From: Teredinibacter franksiae
GTDB taxonomy: Bacteria > Pseudomonadota > Gammaproteobacteria > Pseudomonadales > Cellvibrionaceae
Reading direction: 5' to 3'
Assembly (NCBI RefSeq): GCF_014218805.1
Contig: NZ_JACJUV010000001.1
Location: forward strand, 3,918,501 to 3,982,500
DNA length: 64,000 bases
Under the pieces are notes generated by a model. That model was not told the DNA's origin, made no database searches, and worked only from the letters and a program-made list of their open reading frames with translations. A program made the position numbers and the translations under genes. Positions 45,387 to 53,705 of the stretch are shown here, piece after piece; position 1 is the stretch's first letter; each line of letters begins with the position of its first letter.

Positions 45387-45670
45387 GCGAGGGACTTAAT
45401 CAATGATACAAAGGAAGGAATAGACATGGCTGGTGGGCAATGAACTTTACAGTTGCCCACTTCGAGGACAAGCCCCTGCCGCGAGTAAAGTTCAGGCTGT
45501 ACAACCACATGCGCGAACGCACTGTCTTCCTGCGCTTTGAGCTTGGAAAGCTTTAAGTTGAAATATTTTGGATTGAGGTCGTGTTGCTTGCAAAATTCGA
45601 CTTGCGATAGGCCTGACCGCTCGAATTCTGCGAAAAGTTGGGGCCAGTTGTAGGTGCGGCGCTTGGACAT
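45383..45670 (-). CDS. tnpA: IS66 accessory protein TnpA
   Basis: 95 residues. An HTH-like N-terminus (WPQLFAEFERSGLSQVEFCK) of the IS66 Orf1/TnpA type, followed by LNPKYFNLKLSKL. First gene of the IS66 operon, with AGGAGG close before the ATG, about 55 bp inside the element end. Confidence 0.93.
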   Translation of the reverse strand: MSKRRTYNWPQLFAEFERSGLSQVEFCKQHDLNPKYFNLKLSKLKAQEDSAFAHVVVQPELYSRQGLVLEVGNCKVHCPPAMSIPSFVSLIKSLA

Positions 45671-45724
45671 GATAGCCTCCTTAGTAATGGAGACTATAGG
45701 TTATTATGTTAATGTCGCGCCTTG

Positions 45725-45750
45725 TAGGGTGTGGTTGGATTGGCGCTTAC
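45725..45750. repeat. IS66 terminal inverted repeat (tnpA end)
   Basis: Reverse complement begins GTAAGCGCCAATCCAACC; partner of 43490-43515. The duplication CGCCGAAA follows at 45751-45758. Confidence 0.93.
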
Positions 45751-46002
45751 CGCCGAAAAGGTTGAAACGGGTGCTTCGCTTACTTGATTTGTGGGGTTGG
45801 TTTTAAAGGTGTCGAAGTCGTTTCTATTCTTTTGCGTTTTGTCACGCCACAATTCTGGTTCGGCGGCTGCGCTCATGCGCATACCCGATACAACAATTTC
45901 TTCTATGCCCTTGGGCGTTGTATTGCTGGTACAGGCCGTAAGAGCCGTGAATATTACGCATGAGCTAACTAAACTTAGCGAAAGGCTAGCGTTGTTTTCC
46001 AT
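45751..46002 (-). pseudogene. VWA-domain lipoprotein gene, 5' part, cut by IS66
   Basis: ATG 46002 with GAGGG upstream opens a signal with lipobox LTAC (Cys24), then GIEEIVVSGMRMSAAAE and NPTNQVSEAPVSTFSA. The IEEIVVSGMR segment and the APVSTFSxDVDTA motif are hallmarks of VWA-domain lipoproteins of marine gammaproteobacteria (the family that usually continues with a VWA fold and DUF3520). After STFSA the frame enters IS66 DNA and stops at 45709. The continuation is found across the element at 43443-43489, so the disruption is real. Confidence 0.8.
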
Positions 46003-46504
46003 TGCACCCTCGTTTCACCGTTAAATAATCCATATAAACCTGATACTTGGGGCAGCTCTCTTAAGGGCACCTCAAGTGCTTTTGGCCTGTGCTTATCATC
46101 TGCGAGCTGGTTATCGATTTAACCAAAGTTTGATCGCTTTGGCTATGCTGCGGTTTGATGACGCACAAACAATTAGCTGGGAAAGGGTGGTATTTAAAGT
46201 GGATTCGGTTTTGTGTGTAAAAACTTCTAGGGCGTGTTGCCGCATGTACGTAATTGCACGCGGTTAGCGTGTATTGCTTGGGTTTCCCTTGGATGTTGAG
46301 GTGGCCCAATGGCTGTATCCTGTAATGTGCCGACGGTGGGCGGGGTATTTTTCACTAGCTCTTGGTTAATATCGCCACAATGTACGCTTACGGCTTTTAA
46401 TGGCTAGGGTGCTGTTAGGTTATTGCTAACAAAAACAAGTACATAGCTACTTGGCCTTAAGTTTGCATTTGTGCCGTGGATCATTAATGTATAGGAGTTA
46501 ACAG
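46003..46504. other. Intergenic region, 0.5 kb
   Basis: Divergent spacer between the VWA remnant and the solenoid-protein gene. No supported gene; short ORFs on both strands lack ribosome-binding sites. Confidence 0.5.
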
Positions 46505-47581
46505 ATGAACAGAAAGCGCATGCCATCGGTATTATTCAGCGTAATTTTGGCCGTAGCTGTACCGGTGTTAGCCGCCGAGGAGCACGTAGAAGCTCGCAGC
46601 TTTGATTTGAAGACAGTTAACGCGCTAACGATGGATATGAATCATGCTGACATCAGCCTCGTAACAGGTGAGTACGATTCTTTGAGTATTACGCTAAGGC
46701 AAAACTTGCGCAGTGGTGACCCTGCGCTTTGTTTGCAGCACATAGAGGGTAAAGCCAGCGGTACAGATTTAAAGGTGTTGACCAAAATAGACAAGAAACT
46801 GGCTGAAAAAAGCCGTTGTAATATAAGCCGAAAAATTGCAATTGAACTGCCAGCGCAGACCTTACAGCGCTTCGTATTTACGCATCGCCACGGTTCGCTA
46901 AAAGCGGATAGTCTTGCCGCCAACGATCTTTCGTTAAAGCTCGCCCATACAAACCTCGAGCTTAAAGCCTTGAAGGCAAGCGATGCGGCGTTTGAGTTAA
47001 GGCACGGTAAGTTCAGTATTGAGCAACTGGAAGCACAACACATAGAAGCAGCGGGCGCACATGCCGATTTTTTGCTGAATGAATTTATAAGCGATACAGC
47101 AAAGGTGCGCTGGAGCCACGGTGATATAAAGGCGAAAACAAGCCGTGTGGGCAATTTGAAGGTACACCAAAGTCATGGCGATATCCTGTTGGGTACGCAC
47201 ACGGGAACGGCGTTAGCGTTACACAATTCTCATGGCGACATTCGTGTTAAACAAGCGCAAGCCGAACAGGTAAAACTGGAAAATGCCCATAGCGGTATTA
47301 AGTATTCGGGTATCAGCGACCAATTGAAATTCAGCAACTCCCATGGTGATGTGAAGTTAAAGCAGCAGGGTACGGGCTTTGGGCTTATTGAGGGTAAAGT
47401 AAAACATGGCGATGTTCATTTGCAGTTACCTGAAAGCAGCGTATGCCAGCTAACCGGTTCTCAGATAAAAAATATACGCTCAGATTTCTTTAAGAGTGCC
47501 AAAGCGTGTGCAGCGGAAGGTGGCGGCGGCATAGTTAAGTTGGGCTCTTCCCATGGGCATGTGAATGTCAATACGCTTTAG
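46505..47581 (+). CDS. Secreted beta-solenoid protein with a 19-residue histidine ladder (DUF4097-like)
   Basis: 358 residues, signal peptide about 1-23 (VPVLAAE). From residue 129 the sequence repeats every 19 residues: His129, 148, 167, 186, 205, 224, 243 and 262 are exactly in phase, then His280, 301 and 350. Each sits in a turn such as SHGDIK, SHGDIL, SHGDIR, SHGDVK, KHGDVH. This is the pattern of a right-handed beta-solenoid like DUF4097/adhesin-type proteins. The stacked His, usually followed by Gly and Asp, could bind metal along one face. AGGAG 7 nt before ATG. Cys pairs occur outside the ladder. Single gene, function unknown. Confidence 0.78.
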   Translation: MNRKRMPSVLFSVILAVAVPVLAAEEHVEARSFDLKTVNALTMDMNHADISLVTGEYDSLSITLRQNLRSGDPALCLQHIEGKASGTDLKVLTKIDKKLAEKSRCNISRKIAIELPAQTLQRFVFTHRHGSLKADSLAANDLSLKLAHTNLELKALKASDAAFELRHGKFSIEQLEAQHIEAAGAHADFLLNEFISDTAKVRWSHGDIKAKTSRVGNLKVHQSHGDILLGTHTGTALALHNSHGDIRVKQAQAEQVKLENAHSGIKYSGISDQLKFSNSHGDVKLKQQGTGFGLIEGKVKHGDVHLQLPESSVCQLTGSQIKNIRSDFFKSAKACAAEGGGGIVKLGSSHGHVNVNTL

Positions 47582-47680
47582 CGTCTTTGGCTGGAGGTAG
47601 AGCGGCGTAACCCTATTAATCGGTTTATACCGTTAGCCGCTATGGTGCTTGTGTTTTTTGATCTGTGCTATTTTGGGGTT

Positions 47681-49015
47681 TTATTTTTTGGCATGGGTGA
47701 GTGTTTCATACACCAAATTCCACACAGCGCGGGTACTGTGCGGGCGAACGTGCTGTTCAATGAGTTTTTGTGTGTTGGGTAAATGCAGGCCTTGCCGGTT
47801 GTGGTAATGGTTGTAGCCTATCTCCCAGGTATTGAACAGGCTCTGTGTTGGTTTAACGTTCGCACAGGGGGCAAATGACTGCGTTAATATTTGCGATGCC
47901 AGTAGCTCTAACGCGGCGGTAAATCGTTTTTGGTGGGGTGTGTATAGGTCTATGCCTTGGTTCCAAGCAATTTCGGCTGCGTGCAGTGCAGAGCCTAAGC
48001 CAAATTGCGTATGGTGGCCGTTGTCGCGGCAGGTTTCTTGGGTTAGGCCGTTGGGCATATGTTGGGGGTTAAACCAGAAGGCGGGTAAATTGTTGCCGTC
48101 TCCGGCAATGGCTTGGGGTAGAGGGCCGTCGCTGGTTAAATAGAAATAGGCGGGAATACGCTGGTTAAGGCGCACCAGGCCTAAATTGAAAATTGCTTCG
48201 TCTTGGTTAAATACCGCTATGGCCAGTAAGGCTTCTATTTGGGTTAAGTCTACATTGCCATTCCATTGGCTCATGGTGGTTAATTGGGGGTAGAACGCAC
48301 GCTTGAACATTAGCTGCAGTTGGTTAACATTCGCTTCGCTCCAGCCTGAATAGCCCCGCATAATGTCTGCAGCCTGTGCTAAAACAGCGCCTATCCAGCC
48401 GGCGCGTAATTGCTGCTGGTTTGAACCCTGTTGTGAACCCGTCGTAAATTCCTCAAAATTTGCCCAGGCGTTAAGAATGCTAATGGCGCTGTCTCCGTAG
48501 GTTTTGTTGCCCGTGAAATACCACAATAATGCTTGGGTGTAGGCGGCTATAGCATCGTCTCTGAATACGGTGTCGTGGTTACCCATAAGCGGTATTTGGC
48601 GTAAAGGGTGAGGTGCGCGTGAGGCACTAGGTGATTGCCTAATGCGCTCAAATTCGGTCAACCACGGTGCTTCTTTGTTTGCAATTTTGTTTTTTACGTA
48701 ATCTAAATTTTGCTGGCTATTCCATGCGCCGGGGTGAGTAAATTGCCCACCGGCGTGGGTTGAAGATTGCTTAATCGCGGATAAAGGGTTTGTCGGTAAA
48801 GGTGCTGTTAATAGTGGTTCTGATAAGAGTGGCGTTGCCAGTAAAGGTGCGGCTAATAACGGTGCGACAAGTAGAACGGGCCGCAAAAGAGAGGATGCTA
48901 ATAAAGGCATGGCCGCTGAGAAGGTTATGCGCAATAGGCCAGCCGGTTTGCAGCGGTTGGCCAATGGCAATCGGTTTTTCTTAAGCATAGTCTTGTGCTT
49001 GGTACATTTTTCCAC
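47681..49015 (-). CDS. Alginate lyase-like secreted protein
   Basis: 444 residues from GTG 49015 (AAAGG 8 nt upstream); ATG 48988 is an alternative. The C-terminal 340 residues fit the alginate lyase superfamily (alpha/alpha toroid): RDDAIAAYTQALLWYFTGN, QWNGNVDLTQIEALLAIAVF with Asn252/254, and ETCRDNGHHTQFGLG (327-341) with the His pair expected at the active site. The N-terminus is odd: residues about 46-78 are a five-residue PLLxx tandem (APLLAAPLLATPLLSEPLLT) inside or just after the signal. The start overlaps the SDR stop region, so the two are cotranscribed. Cleaves uronate polymers by inference. Confidence 0.82.
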   Translation of the reverse strand: MEKCTKHKTMLKKNRLPLANRCKPAGLLRITFSAAMPLLASSLLRPVLLVAPLLAAPLLATPLLSEPLLTAPLPTNPLSAIKQSSTHAGGQFTHPGAWNSQQNLDYVKNKIANKEAPWLTEFERIRQSPSASRAPHPLRQIPLMGNHDTVFRDDAIAAYTQALLWYFTGNKTYGDSAISILNAWANFEEFTTGSQQGSNQQQLRAGWIGAVLAQAADIMRGYSGWSEANVNQLQLMFKRAFYPQLTTMSQWNGNVDLTQIEALLAIAVFNQDEAIFNLGLVRLNQRIPAYFYLTSDGPLPQAIAGDGNNLPAFWFNPQHMPNGLTQETCRDNGHHTQFGLGSALHAAEIAWNQGIDLYTPHQKRFTAALELLASQILTQSFAPCANVKPTQSLFNTWEIGYNHYHNRQGLHLPNTQKLIEQHVRPHSTRAVWNLVYETLTHAKK

Positions 49016-49673
49016 TGCCTTCGCCTTTTTCTAACAGTATAGGTATGAGTGCGCCGGGTATTACTGAATCTGGGTGGTTGTCGGCATTTTCGCCCCCGAG
49101 ATCTGTGCGTAACCATCCTGGGTCGAGTAAATTCATCAGCACATTGGTGCCCGCCAGGGTGGGTATCATGTCTTTTACGTAACGGTCGAGTGCGGCTTTC
49201 GAGCAGCTATAGGCCATTAGGTTGGGTTGATCGGCAATGCCAGAGGTTACATTTACAATACGCCCCCAGTCGCGCTCTAGCATGCCCGGCAGGAATGCGT
49301 CACAGAGTTTTGCGGGTACAATGCTGTTTACCAAATAACTGCGGGTAAAGTCTTCTATTGTGGGTTCAAAAAGCGCGCGAGAAGGGGTCATTATGGCGGC
49401 GTTATTAAATAGAATGTCTAAATGATTGGCGCTAATGTTGCGTACTTGTTGAATTAAGTCTTCTACGGCCTCGGCCGATTCCAGCTCTGCCGCTACTGGA
49501 AATACCGGCGCGCCCATTTCGGTTAGCTGCGTTACGACTTCCCGCGTATTATTTAGATTTCTTGAGTGAACAATAACGTGGCAACCTTCTACCGCTAATG
49601 CTTTGGCTACCCTTAGCCCTACACCTCGGCTTGCGCCGGTTACCAATGCCCATTTTTTTTGTAGTTTTTTCAT
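48981..49673 (-). CDS. Short-chain dehydrogenase/reductase
   Basis: 230 residues, classical SDR: cofactor loop TGASRGVGLRVA, NNAAIM, catalytic Ser of VTSGIADQ, and YSCSK with the catalytic Tyr and Lys. NADPH preference is plausible from HSRN after strand 2. AAGGA 9 nt upstream. Overlaps the alginate lyase-like gene downstream. Reduction of an unsaturated uronate product (as DehR-type reductases do in alginate catabolism) is an attractive inference from this overlap, unproven. Confidence 0.88.
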   Translation of the reverse strand: MKKLQKKWALVTGASRGVGLRVAKALAVEGCHVIVHSRNLNNTREVVTQLTEMGAPVFPVAAELESAEAVEDLIQQVRNISANHLDILFNNAAIMTPSRALFEPTIEDFTRSYLVNSIVPAKLCDAFLPGMLERDWGRIVNVTSGIADQPNLMAYSCSKAALDRYVKDMIPTLAGTNVLMNLLDPGWLRTDLGGENADNHPDSVIPGALIPILLEKGEGSGKMYQAQDYA

Positions 49674-50294
49674 CTTAAGGTTCCTTAGGTGTGTGTGGTG
49701 CTAAGTTTTTGCGGCTTGTTATTGTCGGCTGTGTTGGTTTTACGTGTAAACCACCGGCCTACAAAGTGTTCGCTATTAAGTTGCGGTGGCTCAGTTTAGT
49801 GCAGTTACCCTTAGGTTACCAAGTGGGTGTGATGCGTAGGCGGCCTTTTTTTGTGGATGGCCGGTTTTTATATATGCAAATGGTTAGCTATGGGAGGTGA
49901 TTTAAATTGATGTTGTCGCCGGTTGCTGGGTGGGTTGTCTAATTTGGATGGGTGGCGGTGTTGATATTAGCTTAATTTGGGCTACTATAGGGCCTAGCCT
50001 GGGTCTTCAAAACGCATGTTTTGGCATTTGTTTTTTGTACTAGTGTTTTTGTACTAACGTTTTGGCGCTATTGTTTTAGGGTTAGTGTTTTCACGCCAAA
50101 AGTGTACGTGTTCTTGTTTTCGTGTTGTTTCCGTATTATTGACGGTTACCGTATCGTTTTCCTATTGTTCTCACGCCAGTTTGTTCAGAATATTCTGCGG
50201 CTTTAATGCACATCGTCAATGCTTGATTGCGAAGTGTGTTTTATTTTGTCAAATACCGTTACCGTAATAATAAAAATAAATGTAGGAAAAAATA
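49674..50294. other. Intergenic region, 0.6 kb
   Basis: T/G-rich on the plus strand with imperfect recurrences of TTTTTGTACTA and GTTTTGGC between 50010 and 50060. No supported gene. Divergent promoters of the SDR and the CBM protein are expected here. Confidence 0.5.
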
Positions 50295-52073
50295 GTGAAT
50301 CTATTTCCCTCCCGATTTACTAAGCAGCGCAGCGAAATACTACCGCGCGGTAAAAATGCTCTTTATATCTGTGGGCTTTTGGTATTGGGTTCGTTGTGTA
50401 TGGCTAATAATGCCGTAGCCTTATCGTGTTCAACCAGCGCCGATACCTGGGGCAGTGGTTATGTACTTAATGTTACGGTTACCAATGATGGCAGCTCAGC
50501 CATTAGTGCTTGGCAGGTGGCGTTAGATTTCAGCCAAAGCCCCGGCGTAAGTGGTTCGTGGAATGCGAATGTTGCCAGCACTGGCAATACGGTTACAGCG
50601 TCTAACATAGGCTGGAACGGCAATTTGTCGGTGGGTCAGAGTACCAGTTTCGGTTTTCAGGGTACGCATAATGGTAATTTTTCGTTGCCTACATGTTCCG
50701 GTGGTGGAGACAACAGTTCATCCTCCTCTAGCAGTAGCTCTAGCTCATCTAGTATTAGCTCCAGTTCTTCGTCTAGCTTTTCCTCTAGTACTGGCGGTAA
50801 TACCGAACTCACTCTTCAAGAAAACCAAGCGGGGTTTTGTGATGTTGATGGTTCTATAGATACGAACAATAGTGGCTTTACGGGCAGTGGTTTTGCGAAT
50901 ACAGACAATGCTAATGGTAGTAGTGTGAGCTGGAGCGTAAATGTTGCGGCGAGTGAGAATTATCTATTGGAATGGCGCTACGCTAATGGTGCTGACGCGC
51001 GCTCGGCTTCCGTTCAAGTGAATGGCCAAACGCTCGCAACTGTAGCGTTTTCAGGTACCGGTGCGTGGACAAGTTGGACGGTAGAGTCGGTAAACATTGC
51101 ACTGAATGAAGGCGTTAATACTATTGTGGTGGTGGCCACAAACAACGCCGGGTTCCCTAACGTAGACTCCTTAACGCTGATAGGTAATAACGGACAAGCA
51201 GCGGCTTGCGGCAGCTCATCATCCAGTAGTTCTTCTAGTAGCCGTTCATCAAGTTCTTCTTTCAGTAGTTCTTCGTCTAGTTCTAGTTCTTCTTCGAGCG
51301 GTGCCTGCAATAAACCTGAGCCTCCGAATACCAGTGATGTAAACCCCGAAACCATCGACTGGGTTTGGGAGCAGCGCATTCAAAATGAAGCGTTGAATTT
51401 TTATAATTTGATCTTTGATCAAATGATTGCGGCGGAGGGGCGTTTGAATTATTGCGTGCGCTGGGAGTCGGACCAGCAAATGACTGCAACTCAGCGAGAC
51501 CAAATGGAAGACATGATTAATCGCCAATATGCCCATTGGGTTGAGTGGCTGCGCGATTATGATTGCTTCCCCTACGACGAAGTGCCCGTAAAGATTGTTG
51601 GTTGGGCCGTTGCCGATCGTAATCAGCTTGAGTGGGCCGACAATGGCGTGCCTATATATGTAGGTAATGTGGATGCCGGTGGTGCGCCACAATGCCCTGA
51701 AGCCTGTGGCCGGTTTTTCCATCAGGATGGTAACTACAATAGCTGCCCCGGTGGCTATGATAATCATTACGATATGAGCCTATGGGGCACTAAAGGTTTT
51801 GGCGGTGGTGCGGGTGGCGATTGGGGGCAGCGTGTTTCCAGTGAGTACATTCTCAGTACATTAACGGCTGACCACGTACATGTTATTGAGCATGAAATTG
51901 GCCACGGTTTTAATCTGCCAGATTTTTACGACGTAGAGCAATTCCCGCCAACGGGCTTACCACCGGCTGTTATGCAAGCGGGTGCCGCCGATTCAATTCA
52001 ACCCTGGGATGGCTGGATGCTGCGCAGGGTGTGGAGTGAGTTAAAGGCGCAAGACGGGCGTTTTGATTTTTAA
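50295..52073 (+). CDS. Secreted CBM2 / second CBM / HExxH-domain protein with two poly-serine linkers
   Basis: 592 residues, GTG start with AGGA 8 nt upstream. Long signal region (about 1-43). CBM2 about 44-134 with Cys45 and Cys134 and conserved aromatic WGSGY, WNANV, GWNGN, which targets cellulose. First Ser linker 141-165; a CBM35/CBM6-like beta-sandwich about 170-297 (ANGADARSASVQVNG); second Ser linker 307-335. The C-terminal about 255 residues hold HVIEHEIGHGFNLPDFYD: HExxH 533-537 with Asp543 at the third-ligand place, as in zinc metalloproteases. A cellulose-tethered metalloprotease, or a carbohydrate-active enzyme with a protease-like metal site. Overlapping leftward frames are poly-Ser shadows. 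Confidence 0.82.
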   Translation: MNLFPSRFTKQRSEILPRGKNALYICGLLVLGSLCMANNAVALSCSTSADTWGSGYVLNVTVTNDGSSAISAWQVALDFSQSPGVSGSWNANVASTGNTVTASNIGWNGNLSVGQSTSFGFQGTHNGNFSLPTCSGGGDNSSSSSSSSSSSSSISSSSSSSFSSSTGGNTELTLQENQAGFCDVDGSIDTNNSGFTGSGFANTDNANGSSVSWSVNVAASENYLLEWRYANGADARSASVQVNGQTLATVAFSGTGAWTSWTVESVNIALNEGVNTIVVVATNNAGFPNVDSLTLIGNNGQAAACGSSSSSSSSSSRSSSSSFSSSSSSSSSSSSGACNKPEPPNTSDVNPETIDWVWEQRIQNEALNFYNLIFDQMIAAEGRLNYCVRWESDQQMTATQRDQMEDMINRQYAHWVEWLRDYDCFPYDEVPVKIVGWAVADRNQLEWADNGVPIYVGNVDAGGAPQCPEACGRFFHQDGNYNSCPGGYDNHYDMSLWGTKGFGGGAGGDWGQRVSSEYILSTLTADHVHVIEHEIGHGFNLPDFYDVEQFPPTGLPPAVMQAGAADSIQPWDGWMLRRVWSELKAQDGRFDF

Positions 52074-52392
52074 AGCTTTTAGGCTTTAAGCCCCTGCGGG
52101 AATTTCGATATACCCCCCGTCTGTAATTTGGCGGTGGGTATAATCGGCGGGGTAGCCGATAGTTTGTAAGCGTTCACATACCGCCAAGGCCTTGCTTTAA
52201 AGGGAAGGTCGTAAGCCTTTGTGCGCTACACTGTCTCTTTGCATGCGTAACGATGAGCAAATGCGGCGGATACAAAAAGTGTGTTAGCTGCGATGTTTAC
52301 CAGCGCTAGCGATTTTCACCTAGGTGTATTTAGGTGGACGGCCGAGTAGTGTTAGGCGTTATGGGGTGGCAGCTGTGTTCATTAGACTGCTG
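52074..52392. other. Intergenic region between convergent genes
   Basis: 319 bp. AAAGC-TTTTAG-GCTTT just after the CBM gene is a weak hairpin. Nothing else recognised. Confidence 0.45.
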
Positions 52393-53496
52393 CTACTCAC
52401 CGCGCAGTAACTTCTGCTTTTGCTCTTTGCTCATCAGTTTTATCAAGGGCGCCAAGCTGCCGACAGCGGCGGTTAATTCAGTTTGAGTGACCGAATTGGC
52501 ATCATTAGAAATGGCATTGAGTAGGTCGTCTATAGAGATAAATTTGGATTGTTTATCGGCTTGCTGATTTTCCAATTTTAGGAGCTGTACCTCACCTGGC
52601 CCCAGTTTTTGGGCGTTGCGCAGGGCTTGCTCGGCGGTTTTTAAAAGACTTTTCGCCGTACTGGCACAGCCTTTGGGAGCCGCTGCAATGCCAATGGATA
52701 AGGTAAGGTTAATTACCTCGCCCGCGACATTTATCTTGAATGTCTTCATGTGGTCGCATAGGCGTTTAGAGAGCATTACCACGCCCTCGGTTTTGGCCAT
52801 GGGCAAAATAGTCAAGAATTTCGCCTCGTTGTACCGACCGAAACTATCTTCCCGTCTAATAGCCGAGCTTAATACTTTAGAGAATTTTTGAACTATTTTT
52901 TCTGAACCGCGATGCCCTGTTTTATCAACGATATTTTTGAAATTGTCGATTTCGAACATCACCAAGGCAATATTTTGCTTGTGGCGATTGATGAAAGAGA
53001 CGTCTTTTTCCAACTTTTCATCCAGCGCTTTGTGGTTTAACGTACCGGTGAGTAAATCGATATTAACGTGTTCTTGCAGGTTAACTTTGTCTCGCCGGTA
53101 GTTGGCATGGGCTTCTAGGCGGGCTATTACCTCGGTAGATTTGAACGGCTTGCTAACAAAATCGGTTGCGCCCATTTCAAATACTTTCTTTTTAACCGAC
53201 TCTTCTTCGGCGGCGCCGGTAATGACAACAACGGGGATATTACGGAGATCTTCTTTTTCGGCGTGCCTAATCTTCTCAATGAGTTGGTAGCCATCTAGGT
53301 TGGGCATACCTAGGTCAGTGAGTACAACCTGTACGCTAGGGTCTTTCTGCAGTATTTGCCAGGCTTCGGCGCCGTCTGCCGCCAAAAGTATGTCGAATTT
53401 ATCGCCAAGGATTTTGGTGGCAGCCTTACGGACAACTTTGGAGTCATCGGCAACGACGACACGCGGCTTTATTGGGGTCTTTTCGGATTTCACCAT
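52393..53496 (-). CDS. Response regulator with degenerate GGDEF domain
   Basis: 367 residues from ATG 53496 (GGAGG 11 nt upstream). Receiver domain about 12-130: VVVADDSKVVRK, phospho-acceptor in VVLTDLGMPNLDG, Thr of VVVITGAA, Lys of FVSKPFK. GGDEF-like domain follows, but the active-site loop reads FGRYNEAKFLTILP in place of GG(D/E)EF, so cyclase activity is unlikely. MFEIDNFKNIVDKTGHRG keeps part of the fold. A coiled C-terminal tail ends KEQKQKLLRGE. Likely a signalling adaptor or c-di-GMP receptor rather than a synthase. Confidence 0.88.
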   Translation of the reverse strand: MVKSEKTPIKPRVVVADDSKVVRKAATKILGDKFDILLAADGAEAWQILQKDPSVQVVLTDLGMPNLDGYQLIEKIRHAEKEDLRNIPVVVITGAAEEESVKKKVFEMGATDFVSKPFKSTEVIARLEAHANYRRDKVNLQEHVNIDLLTGTLNHKALDEKLEKDVSFINRHKQNIALVMFEIDNFKNIVDKTGHRGSEKIVQKFSKVLSSAIRREDSFGRYNEAKFLTILPMAKTEGVVMLSKRLCDHMKTFKINVAGEVINLTLSIGIAAAPKGCASTAKSLLKTAEQALRNAQKLGPGEVQLLKLENQQADKQSKFISIDDLLNAISNDANSVTQTELTAAVGSLAPLIKLMSKEQKQKLLRGE

Positions 53497-53705
53497 GTTT
53501 CTCAATCCTCCGTATTGAAAGAATAAGACGCCAAACACACCTATGTCACGTTTTATTTTCGATGATTTTACAGGGTTTTACACTCAGAGTTCTCGAAATG
53601 CCCGCAACTAATATAGTATAAGCCGGGTTATTTGGCGGGGTCGATGGGAATGTCCCTAGGTAATACGCAACTAACTACGGCGCTATCAAGCCGAGGAATA
53701 CGACT

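Larger units (their letters stand above)
43490..45750 (-). mobile_element. Complete IS66-family insertion sequence, 2261 bp
   Basis: Terminal inverted repeats 43490-43515 and 45725-45750 start GTAAGCGCC at each end and match at 25 of 26 positions. Both ends are flanked by the same 8-bp target duplication CGCCGAAA (43482-43489 and 45751-45758), the length typical of IS66. It encodes tnpA, tnpB and tnpC, all intact and in one leftward operon. It interrupts a VWA-type lipoprotein gene. The perfect duplication suggests a recent insertion. Confidence 0.95.

Noticed and set aside
46061..46309. 82-codon leftward ORF and overlapping rightward 63-codon ORF
   Set aside because: Mutually overlapping, no ribosome-binding site, no protein family features.
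50021..50267. Two short rightward ORFs in the T-rich spacer
   Set aside because: Cys/Phe-rich translations of low-complexity DNA without start signals.
51249..51767. 172-codon leftward ORF opposite the CBM protein
   Set aside because: Antisense to the linker and HExxH-protein coding frame; Arg/Thr-rich end is the mirror of poly-serine codons.
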